In this document: in pieces, positions 1 to 6,357 of the stretch
How positions within the stretch are numbered: position 1 is the first letter of the stretch
Layout: the number at the start of each line of letters is the position of its first letter
Assembly: GCA_002773975.1 (NCBI GenBank)
Contig: PEZR01000166.1
Location: forward strand, 4,614-14,910
DNA from: Bdellovibrio sp. CG10_big_fil_rev_8_21_14_0_10_47_8
GTDB taxonomy: Bacteria; Bdellovibrionota; Bdellovibrionia; Bdellovibrionales; Bdellovibrionaceae
Length of the DNA stretch: 10,297 bases
Reading direction: 5' to 3'
Program-made: the position numbers and the translations under genes
The notes under the pieces: generated by a model
Told to the model about the DNA's origin: nothing
The model's database searches: none
What the model saw: the letters and a program-made list of their open reading frames with translations, nothing else

Positions 1-2
1 AA

Positions 3-6
3 GAGG
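3..6 (+). promoter_or_regulatory. Ribosome binding site of valS
   Basis: GAGG lies 5 bases before the ATG at 12. It decides the valS start. The in-frame GTG at 6 overlaps this site and so cannot use it, and the next ATG at 36 has no comparable site. Confidence 0.7.
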
Positions 7-11
7 TGACA

Positions 12-2702
12 ATGACTGAAAATTCCAAACAAACCATGTCGGACCGCTATAGTCCCGCCGACGTCGAAGAAAAGGTTTATGCCTGGTGGGAACAATCTGG
101 CTTTTTCAAAGCTCAAGATCAATCCACGAAACCCCCTTACAGCGTTATTTTACCGCCTCCCAATGTCACTGGCTTTTTGCACCTGGGTCACGCGGTTGAT
201 CACACCGTTCAAGATGTTTTGGTGCGCTGGAAACGCATGAATGGTTTTAATGTTTTATGGTTGCCCGGAACAGATCACGCCGGAATTGCCACGCAGGCCG
301 TGGTGGAAAAAGAATTAAAAAAAGAAAACCTCACTCGTCACCAGCTGGGGCGTGAAAAATTTGTCGCCAGAGTTTGGGAATGGAAACATCAATATGGCGA
401 TCGCATTTACTCCCAAATGCGAAAGCTCGGGGACTCTTGCGACTGGGACCGCGCGGTTTTTACCCTGGATGAAGGCGTTTCAAAAGCCGTTCGTAAAGTG
501 TTTGTGTCGTTGTACAAAAAAAGTCAAATTTACCGAGGCACTCGTTTGGTGAATTGGTCTGGCCCACTGGAATCCGCGATTTCTGATCTCGAAGTCGAGC
601 ATCGCCAGATCAAAGGCTCTCTGTGGCATATCAAATATCAGGTCGAGGGCACTCAGGATTTTCTGATTGTCGCCACCACCCGCCCTGAAACTCTGTTGGG
701 CGACAGTGCCGTCTGTGTTCACCCAGATGACGAACGTTACAAACATCTGATTGGAAAACATGTTGTTCTACCGCTGCTGGGTCGAAAAATTCCGATCATT
801 GCAGATACCTATGTTGATCCTCAGTTTGGTTCTGGCGTAGTGAAGATCACTCCTGCCCATGATTTCAATGATTACAAAATCGGGAAAACTCACCAATTGC
901 CGATGATCAATATTCTGACAAAAAAATGTGAGCTCAATGAAAACGCAGGCCCGTACAAAGGCCTCAAAGTTCAAGAGGCTCGCAAACGAATTCTCGAAGA
1001 CCTCAAGACTCAAGGTCTGTTGGAAAAAGAAGAACCTCACGCCTTGAGTGTCGGTCATTGCTCTCGAACGGGTGCCGTTGTCGAACCTTTTCTCTCGGAC
1101 CAATGGTTTATGAAAATGGATCAGTTAGCTGTTCCTGCAAAACGGGTGGTTGAAAGCGGTACAATTCGCTTTGAACCCGAGAGTTGGACCAAAGTTTATC
1201 TGCACTGGATGAACATCATCGAGGATTGGTGCATTTCTCGTCAGCTTTGGTGGGGCCATCAGATCCCCGCCTGGTATTGCGAAGATTGCCAACACATCAC
1301 CGTCAGCGAAACGGACGTCACTGAATGTGAAACCTGCCACAGCAAAAACGTTCGCCAAGACGAAGACGTTCTCGACACTTGGTTCAGTTCGGCCCTGTGG
1401 CCTTTTTCAACCATGGGTTGGCCTCAAGAGACCGAGACTGCAAAAACCTTTTATCCCACCAGCATCCTGGTCACCGGTCATGACATTTTGTTTTTCTGGG
1501 TTGCCCGCATGATCATGATGGGTCTTGAATTCAAACGAGACGTTCCCTTCCGCGAAGTTTATCTGCACGGCCTGGTTCGTGATTCTCAGGGTCGCAAGAT
1601 GAGCAAAAGTTTGGGGAACTCTGTAGATCCCGTTGAAATGATCGGCAAGTACGGAGCCGATGCCTTGCGCTTTTCTTTCATCGCACATCTCTTTTCTGGA
1701 AAAGACTTTAAATTTAGCGAACAGCGAATCGAAGGTTATCGCAATTTCATGAACAAAATATGGAATGGCACTCGCTTTGCGTTGGCAGCTTTACAGGATT
1801 TTCAAATTCCCACTGACGGACTGAAAGCTCTGCCAAATAAAATTCACCTCTCTGTCTATGATCAGTGGTTGATTTTTAAATTGGGCGAAGTGGAAAAAAC
1901 CGTGGAAGAGTCCATGGAACAACATCGTTTTTCTGATGCGACCAATGCTCTTTATCAGTTTGTTTGGTATGAATTCTGTGACTGGTACATCGAATTTATG
2001 AAGCCGGTTCTAAACGGTGCCCCGTCTGTCGACCGAGAAAATTCGCAGCTGGTGGTGGCTCAGACCCTGAACCGAATCATGCGCCTCTTGCACCCTTTTG
2101 TGCCGTTTATCACCGAAGAACTTTATCAAAAACTGCCCCTGCATGACAAAACCTGCATGTTGGATCAATATCCGAATCCCCGCAATGATCGCGAATTTTT
2201 GGCTCTGGGCTCCGAGACCGCCGCTTTAGAAGTCGACTTGATCAAAGAGGTCATCTCAGCGATTCGAAATATCCGCGGTGAAAATCGCATCAGTCCTGCG
2301 CAAAAAATCAATGTTCGTTTGGTTCCTGGCGATGGCGAAGTTCAAAAGCACCTGGCCCACAATAAGAGCGCGATCATGACCCTGGGAAGAATTGAAAACT
2401 TTGAGATTGGCGACGAGGGCAATTTATCAAAATGCGCCTTGGCCGTCATCAATGTTAAGACAGCCCAGGTCAAAGTGGTGATTCCTCTCGAAGGCTTGGT
2501 AGACATCGAAGAAGAGGTCAAACGAATCCAAAAATTGGTGGAAAAACTGACCAAGGACATTGGCTCCCTGAGCGGCCGTCTTAATAACGAAAACTTCGTC
2601 AAGAACGCGGCCGAAGAAGTCGTCGAAGCCGACCGTCAACTCTTGGCCCAATCCAAAAACCAACTCCAAAACCTCCAAGACTCCCTCACACGGCTCAGGT
2701 AA
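12..2702 (+). CDS. valS: Valine--tRNA ligase (ValRS)
   Basis: This cytoplasmic class I synthetase charges tRNA-Val with valine and edits mischarged threonine. The protein is 896 residues from the ATG at 12, a normal length for bacterial ValRS. In order it shows the class I HIGH-type motif as HLGH (about 57-60) inside a PPPNVTG context, the editing-domain TTRPETLLGD segment (about 222-232), a zinc-type pair of CxxC motifs (C423/C426 and C439/C442), the DTWFSSALWPF signature, and KMSKS (529-533). After these come an anticodon-binding helical region and a C-terminal charged coiled coil (about 830-896), the usual ValRS tRNA-binding arm. The start follows from the GAGG site at 3-6. Its promoter lies outside the window. 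The stop codon sits in a hairpin (2691-2716). All catalytic signatures are intact and I see no truncation. Confidence 0.98.
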   Translation: MTENSKQTMSDRYSPADVEEKVYAWWEQSGFFKAQDQSTKPPYSVILPPPNVTGFLHLGHAVDHTVQDVLVRWKRMNGFNVLWLPGTDHAGIATQAVVEKELKKENLTRHQLGREKFVARVWEWKHQYGDRIYSQMRKLGDSCDWDRAVFTLDEGVSKAVRKVFVSLYKKSQIYRGTRLVNWSGPLESAISDLEVEHRQIKGSLWHIKYQVEGTQDFLIVATTRPETLLGDSAVCVHPDDERYKHLIGKHVVLPLLGRKIPIIADTYVDPQFGSGVVKITPAHDFNDYKIGKTHQLPMINILTKKCELNENAGPYKGLKVQEARKRILEDLKTQGLLEKEEPHALSVGHCSRTGAVVEPFLSDQWFMKMDQLAVPAKRVVESGTIRFEPESWTKVYLHWMNIIEDWCISRQLWWGHQIPAWYCEDCQHITVSETDVTECETCHSKNVRQDEDVLDTWFSSALWPFSTMGWPQETETAKTFYPTSILVTGHDILFFWVARMIMMGLEFKRDVPFREVYLHGLVRDSQGRKMSKSLGNSVDPVEMIGKYGADALRFSFIAHLFSGKDFKFSEQRIEGYRNFMNKIWNGTRFALAALQDFQIPTDGLKALPNKIHLSVYDQWLIFKLGEVEKTVEESMEQHRFSDATNALYQFVWYEFCDWYIEFMKPVLNGAPSVDRENSQLVVAQTLNRIMRLLHPFVPFITEELYQKLPLHDKTCMLDQYPNPRNDREFLALGSETAALEVDLIKEVISAIRNIRGENRISPAQKINVRLVPGDGEVQKHLAHNKSAIMTLGRIENFEIGDEGNLSKCALAVINVKTAQVKVVIPLEGLVDIEEEVKRIQKLVEKLTKDIGSLSGRLNNENFVKNAAEEVVEADRQLLAQSKNQLQNLQDSLTRLR

Positions 2703-2716
2703 AGCTACCTGAGTTG
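2691..2716 (+). terminator. Hairpin across the valS stop codon
   Basis: CTCAGGTA (2694-2701) and TACCTGAG (2706-2713) are perfect inverted repeats with a 4-base loop. The stem extends to 11 pairs in RNA if two G-U pairs are allowed. The valS TAA at 2700-2702 lies within it. No T-run follows, so it is not a standard intrinsic terminator. It could stabilise the 3' end or slow polymerase. An 8-base repeat with a short loop is expected about once by chance in a window this size, so function is uncertain. Confidence 0.35.
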
Positions 2717-2879
2717 GGTGACCCGGCAGCCGCCCGGCTCAACCATGAGCTTACTGTTTGGATTCCAAGTCCACAGACACGAAGCCCGACCTAAGCCTTG
2801 AATTGATTAAAAACCTGAAGAATCAAAATAAAAATCTGGATGATTAGAAAATAAATTTCCAGTCGATCTCGAGTTTTTT

Positions 2880-2906
2880 TTGAAAACATCCGATTGCACC
2901 TATGCT
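2880..2906 (+). promoter_or_regulatory. Possible promoter of a small intergenic RNA
   Basis: TTGAAA (2880-2885) is a five-of-six match to the -35 consensus. TATGCT (2901-2906) is a four-of-six match to the -10 consensus. The 15-base spacer is short. A T-rich stretch lies just upstream. The implied start, near 2912-2914, coincides with the 5' edge of a foldable segment that ends at a terminator. That coincidence is the main support. Confidence 0.25.
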
Positions 2907-2911
2907 GGTTG

Positions 2912-2986
2912 GGCATAAGAACTCCTTTCGTTAGTGGAGAGGAGAAATCGTTTCAAAGGAGCGGCTGCAAGGTCGCTCCTTTTTTA
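2912..2986 (+). ncRNA. Candidate small structured RNA, about 75 nt
   Basis: No known RNA family is recognised. The segment can fold as a three-way junction. The closing stem is GCATAAGAA (2913-2921) with TTTTTATGC (2981-2989), including one G-U pair. A short hairpin CTCC/GGAG (2922-2925 with 2936-2939) and the terminator hairpin (2955-2982) lie inside it. The closing stem would compete with the terminator T-run, so the two folds cannot fully coexist. A possible promoter lies at the right distance upstream. The terminator is 253 bases beyond the valS stop, which is far for a valS terminator and favours a separate transcript. A long valS 3' UTR is the main alternative. Confidence 0.3.
2955..2985 (+). 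terminator. Rho-independent terminator
   Basis: AAAGGAGCG (2955-2963) is the exact reverse complement of CGCTCCTTT (2974-2982). They form a 9-pair stem with a 10-base loop, followed by T at 2980-2985. This is a textbook intrinsic terminator on the + strand. On the - strand only three T follow the stem, so it would be weak for aspS, whose stop is 80 bases away, although it could still serve as a convergent terminator. Confidence 0.8.
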
Positions 2987-3064
2987 TGCAAAAATGGAAA
3001 TAGACCACCGGCTTCTTGGTTGCTGAAATAGAATCGAAAATCGGATGAGGACTCTAAATTTCGC

Positions 3065-4837
3065 CTATTTCAGACGAATTCCAACTTCCGAAAGTTGGTC
3101 ATGACTGACGGGACTTGGGGCTTCGGCCATAATATCGGTGGCTTTTGCAGTTTTTGGAAATGCGATGACTTCGCGAATTGCATCAGTCTCACACAAGAGC
3201 ATCACCAAACGATCCATCCCCCACGCGATTCCGCCATGAGGTGGAGCTCCGTACTTAAAGGCTTCAAGGAAAAAACCAAACTTGTTTTCAGCTTCTTCTT
3301 GGCTCATGCCCAATGTTCGAAACATCGCTTGTTGCAAATCATTGCGGTAAATCCGAATGCTTCCGCCACCCATTTCGTAACCATTGCAAACCAAATCATA
3401 GGCCTTGGCCAACAACTGGCCAAATTTAGATTCCTCTTTATTGATCATCCAATCCATGTGTTCATTTTTCGGTGAAGTGAATGGATGGTGTCTCGCCACC
3501 CAACGTTTGTCGTCGGGTGAATACTCTAACAAGGGGAAGTCAACGACCCACAAGAACTTGTCTTTGCTGGTATCGATGAGCTTGAGCTCTTTGCCGAGAT
3601 GTAATCGGAGAGTCGAAAGAGCAGCACAAGCAACATCATAGTCATCAGCAACAACAAGGGCCGCGCCGCCTTTTGTTGCACCCACAGTTTGAAAGATTTC
3701 ATTGAGTTTCTCTTTATCAAAAAATTTCGAAATAGGTGAAGTCAGGGTTCCGTCAGCTTCTGATTTGATCCAAACCAAACCCTTGGCGCCCGCACTCTTT
3801 GCCAAATCTGTTAGTTTATCCATTTGACCACGCGAAAAGGAACCACCGCCAGGCACAGCAATTCCACGGACAATCCCACCACGCGCAGCTACGTCATCAA
3901 AGACCTTAAAGCCCGACTGAGTCACAATCTTCTTTAAGTCCTGAATCTCCATGCCAAAACGAGTGTCAGGCTTGTCACTGCCATATTTATCCATCGCCTC
4001 GAAGTAGGTCATTCTTGGCACTGCACCGACATCAACCCCTTTGATCTCTTTCCAGATTAAACGAAGCATTTTTTCATTCAGATCAATGACGTCTTCTTCA
4101 TCAATGAAAGACATCTCGATATCAATCTGGGAAAACTCGGGCTGTCGATCCGCTCGCAAGTCCTCGTCTCGGAAACAACGAGCGATCTGAAAATACCGGT
4201 CATAACCAGAGATCATCAAAAGTTGTTTTAAAATTTGCGGGGACTGAGGAAGAGCATAAAAATTTCCTGGGTTCACTCGTGATGGAACCAGATAATCCCT
4301 TGCCCCCTCTGGCGTAGACTTGAATAAAATTGGTGTCTCTATTTCAAGAAAATGATTGTCCGACAAAAATTTTCTCACTAATTGAGCCACTCGGTGACGG
4401 ATGATCAGATGATTCTGCAAACGCGGTGAACGCAGATCAAGATAACGATATTTCAATCGCAACATTTCACCGACGCTCTCGTCACTGATTTGAAATGGCG
4501 GAGTTTCAGCAGAATTCAGAATCTCACAGTGCAGGGCCTCGACCTCGATCTCTCCTGTTTTGACCTTGGAGTTCACCATGCCGGCTGGTCTTTCACGCAC
4601 AAGACCGCGTACTGCCAACACGTATTCACTGCGCAAATCTTTGGCCGCCAAGGTTTCTGCTTTTTTTGGATCCAAAACCACCTGAATGATTCCTTCACGA
4701 TCGCGCAAATCAATGAAGATCAAGCTGCCATGATCACGACGAGTGTCGACCCAGCCCATCAAGATCACTTCTTTGTTCACGTGAGATTTATTGAGATGAC
4801 CGCAGTAATGCGTTCGCTTGAGTTGATGGACAAACAT
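3065..4837 (-). CDS. aspS: Aspartate--tRNA ligase (AspRS), probably non-discriminating
   Basis: This class IIb synthetase charges tRNA-Asp with aspartate in the cytoplasm. The 590 residues match the long bacterial type with a GAD insert. In order: an N-terminal OB-fold anticodon-binding domain (about 1-110), motif 1 around P169 followed by the STPEGARDYLVPSR stretch, motif 2 with RDEDLRADRQPEF (223-235), the GAD insertion (about 300-420), and motif 3 with GIAWGMDR ending at R543. The start is supported by AAGGA six bases upstream. His36 and Gly86 stand where, from memory, the Pseudomonas non-discriminating enzyme has His31 and Gly83, and E. coli has Leu and Lys. This suggests it may also charge tRNA-Asn, which would require the GatCAB amidotransferase elsewhere in the genome. 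The AspRS identity is certain, while the specificity is inferred. Confidence 0.98.
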   Translation of the reverse strand: MFVHQLKRTHYCGHLNKSHVNKEVILMGWVDTRRDHGSLIFIDLRDREGIIQVVLDPKKAETLAAKDLRSEYVLAVRGLVRERPAGMVNSKVKTGEIEVEALHCEILNSAETPPFQISDESVGEMLRLKYRYLDLRSPRLQNHLIIRHRVAQLVRKFLSDNHFLEIETPILFKSTPEGARDYLVPSRVNPGNFYALPQSPQILKQLLMISGYDRYFQIARCFRDEDLRADRQPEFSQIDIEMSFIDEEDVIDLNEKMLRLIWKEIKGVDVGAVPRMTYFEAMDKYGSDKPDTRFGMEIQDLKKIVTQSGFKVFDDVAARGGIVRGIAVPGGGSFSRGQMDKLTDLAKSAGAKGLVWIKSEADGTLTSPISKFFDKEKLNEIFQTVGATKGGAALVVADDYDVACAALSTLRLHLGKELKLIDTSKDKFLWVVDFPLLEYSPDDKRWVARHHPFTSPKNEHMDWMINKEESKFGQLLAKAYDLVCNGYEMGGGSIRIYRNDLQQAMFRTLGMSQEEAENKFGFFLEAFKYGAPPHGGIAWGMDRLVMLLCETDAIREVIAFPKTAKATDIMAEAPSPVSHDQLSEVGIRLK

Positions 4838-4843
4838 GTTGAA

Positions 4844-4848
4844 TCCTT
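4844..4848 (-). promoter_or_regulatory. Ribosome binding site of aspS
   Basis: AAGGA on the - strand lies six bases before the aspS ATG. It supports that start. Confidence 0.6.
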
Positions 4849-4862
4849 ACTTCGAATTTCTG

Positions 4863-4892
4863 ATTCTGACATACTGGCCCAAGGGGGGTCAA
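4863..4892 (-). promoter_or_regulatory. Possible aspS promoter
   Basis: On the - strand, TTGACC (4892-4887, five of six) and CAGAAT (4868-4863, four of six) are separated by 18 bases. The predicted start near 4856 would give a leader of about 20 bases carrying the ribosome binding site. I found no equally good promoter on the + strand for the opposite operon in this 116-base divergent region. Confidence 0.35.
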
Positions 4893-4942
4893 AAAACTTC
4901 TTTTAATGGACTTCATAAGAGTCGAGTTTTACCTTGAAGTCT

Positions 4943-4948
4943 GGGAGG
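4943..4948 (+). promoter_or_regulatory. Ribosome binding site of the polyhydroxyalkanoic-acid-system-like gene
   Basis: GGGAGG lies five bases before the ATG at 4954. It decides this start over the longer in-frame ATG at 4906, which has no such site. Confidence 0.75.
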
Positions 4949-4953
4949 TTTTT

Positions 4954-5259
4954 ATGCCGAAAGTCACTATTGATCACAAGTCCACCCTCAGTCCCCAAGA
5001 TGCTTTTGCCAAGATCAAAACCTTCTTTGAAAGCGACCAGGACATTCGACGCCTTGATCCAAATCTGACTTGCAGCTTTGTCGAGGCTCAACTCCGCGGC
5101 AAAGCCACTGGGAAACAATTTAAGGCCGATATCTCTGTGAGTGGAGTGGGCGCCGGTAGCTTGGTCAATGTGGTTGTGGATCTTCCCCTGCTCCTGACCC
5201 CCCTCAAGGGAAAAATCCAAGAGACTATTCAGAAAAAATTGAGTAAATACGTCACTTAA
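4954..5259 (+). CDS. Polyhydroxyalkanoic acid system-like small protein
   Basis: This is a 101-residue soluble protein without signal peptide or membrane segment. Its layout resembles the PHA_gran_rgn family (polyhydroxyalkanoic acid system protein): an N-terminal strand with VTIDHK, then a helix rich in A/K/F (SPQDAFAKIKTFF), a central beta region, and a C-terminal VDLPLLLTPLKGKIQ stretch leading into a basic helix that ends the protein. Members of that family are mostly uncharacterised, and the granule link comes from the family name. Nothing nearby is a PHA synthase or phasin. The gene is the first of a likely two-gene operon with the sigma-32-type gene 14 bases downstream, which suggests a stress or folding context. 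Family assignment is by eye, function is unknown, and there may be no role in polymer storage at all. Confidence 0.7.
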   Translation: MPKVTIDHKSTLSPQDAFAKIKTFFESDQDIRRLDPNLTCSFVEAQLRGKATGKQFKADISVSGVGAGSLVNVVVDLPLLLTPLKGKIQETIQKKLSKYVT

Positions 5260-5273
5260 TCGTCTGGCACTTT

Positions 5274-6350
5274 ATGGCAAAAACTTTAAAGAAAAAATCC
5301 ATTACCAAGTCTCCGGCTAAGGGGGCAAAAAAAAAGAGTGCCAAGCCGAAGGTCACCAAAAAAACGGCTGCTCGCAAGGTCACTCACAAACGAGTTGTGG
5401 CTGAACTCGTTGATGACTCTGCCGTCTCCAACACCGATCACGACGATGAAATCTCGCCAGTTGTTGATGACTCGGCTGAAGTTAGCGACACTGCCCCCGA
5501 CTTGACTCCAAGCTCTCCGACGGACAAGTCCCTGACGACGGCGGATCCCGTCGGTTTGTATTTGGCAGAGATTCGGAAATACCCTCTCCTCTCACGGGAA
5601 CAAGAGAGCGAGCTGGCTAAAAAATATTACGAAACTAAAGATCCCGCCATGGCCCAGGCTTTGGTGACGGCCAATCTGCGATTTGTGGTCAAGGTTGCCG
5701 CCGAATACTCACGTTTCGGTGCACGCATGATTGATCTGATTCAAGAAGGCAATATGGGTCTTATGCATGCCGTCCGAGACTTCAATCCCTACAAGGGTGT
5801 TCGATTGATTACCTATGCCGTATGGTGGATCCGCGGTTATATTCAAGAATACCTAATGAAACAGTATTCTTTGGTGAAGATCGGCACGACTCAAAATCAA
5901 AAGAAACTTTTCTACCAGTTGCAAAGACAACGACAAGAGCTCGATGCCCTCGGGCAAACTCCTGATATCCAATTGCTGAGCACAAGGCTTGGAATTCCAG
6001 CGGACGAAGTACAAATGATGACCCAGAGAATGTCCGGCCGAGATATCAGTTTAGACCGCCCCATGAGTGATGATTCAAGCGCGAGTCTGATGGACCTGCA
6101 ACGAGGCGAAGTCAGCATGCCCGACGAGGCCCTCGCTCAACATGAAGAACTGTCTCAACTGACCGAGGCCATCAATGAATTGAAACCTCATCTGTCAGCA
6201 CGAGAAAAGATTATCTTGGAAGAAAGAATTTTGAATGACGAGCCTCTGACCCTGCAAGAGATCGGCGAAAAATACGGCATCACCCGAGAGGCCGTTCGCC
6301 AAATGGAAGCTCGCTTAATGAAGAAAATCAAAGACCAATTCGAAAGGTAG
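5274..6350 (+). CDS. rpoH: RNA polymerase sigma factor, sigma-32 (RpoH) type, with basic/acidic N-terminal extension
   Basis: This is a sigma-70 family factor of 358 residues, whereas E. coli RpoH has 284. The core starts near residue 90 with a region 1.2-like segment. Region 2 follows (FVVKVAAEYSRFG from 137, DLIQEGNMGLM from 154, then NPYKGVRLITYAVWWIRGYIQEY). Next comes an RpoH-box-like QKKLFYQL (209-216) after VKIGTT, which is what separates sigma-32 types from RpoD. Region 4 ends with a helix-turn-helix (LQEIGEKYGITREAVRQME). The extra N-terminus is two-part: residues 1-40 hold 15 Lys and 2 Arg with no acidic residue, and residues 44-91 hold 14 Asp/Glu with one Lys. No clear ribosome binding site precedes the ATG, and the upstream stop is 14 bases away, so translation may be coupled. 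The likely role is heat-shock or general stress promoters. The gene name is assigned by motif, not by synteny. Confidence 0.85.
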   Translation: MAKTLKKKSITKSPAKGAKKKSAKPKVTKKTAARKVTHKRVVAELVDDSAVSNTDHDDEISPVVDDSAEVSDTAPDLTPSSPTDKSLTTADPVGLYLAEIRKYPLLSREQESELAKKYYETKDPAMAQALVTANLRFVVKVAAEYSRFGARMIDLIQEGNMGLMHAVRDFNPYKGVRLITYAVWWIRGYIQEYLMKQYSLVKIGTTQNQKKLFYQLQRQRQELDALGQTPDIQLLSTRLGIPADEVQMMTQRMSGRDISLDRPMSDDSSASLMDLQRGEVSMPDEALAQHEELSQLTEAINELKPHLSAREKIILEERILNDEPLTLQEIGEKYGITREAVRQMEARLMKKIKDQFER

Positions 6351-6357
6351 CACCTTC

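Larger units (their letters stand above)
2703..3064. other. 362-base intergenic region between convergent valS and aspS
   Basis: This region has no credible protein gene. The first 50 bases are GC-rich and could fold further (GTTGGGT at 2713-2719 with GCTCAAC at 2737-2743, allowing G-U pairs). Bases 2800-2885 are AT-rich, with a run of eight T at 2874-2881. Bases 2880-2989 hold a possible promoter, a structured RNA candidate and a strong intrinsic terminator on the + strand, each listed separately. The remaining 75 bases before the aspS stop show one 9-base inverted repeat (3023-3031 with 3065-3073) and nothing else I recognise. Confidence 0.6.

Noticed and set aside
6..11. Alternative GTG start for valS two codons upstream of the ATG at 12.
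   Set aside because: The GTG overlaps the GAGG ribosome binding site, which is correctly spaced only for the ATG at 12.
768..1103. Long antisense reading frames inside valS, aspS, fliA, flhG and flhF.
   Set aside because: They have no recognisable protein features, lack convincing ribosome binding sites, and lie opposite strongly conserved genes.
2874..2881. T8 run as the valS terminator.
   Set aside because: No stable stem lies directly before it. The nearest repeat (CTGGA/TCCAG, 2836-2840 with 2858-2862) is 5 bases long and too far away.
2703..3064. Riboswitch, T-box or tRNA in the valS-aspS intergenic region.
   Set aside because: No consensus core of a known riboswitch, T-box or tRNA cloverleaf was seen, and no + strand gene follows for a leader to control.
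3023..3073. 9-base inverted repeat CTGAAATAG/CTATTTCAG spanning the aspS stop, similar in placement to the valS stop hairpin.
   Set aside because: The loop is 33 bases and no T-run follows. One or two such repeats are expected by chance in a window of this size.
4906..4953. A 16-residue longer N-terminus for the polyhydroxyalkanoic-acid-system-like protein.
   Set aside because: No ribosome binding site precedes 4906, whereas GGGAGG precedes 4954. The family-like sequence starts at the later Met.
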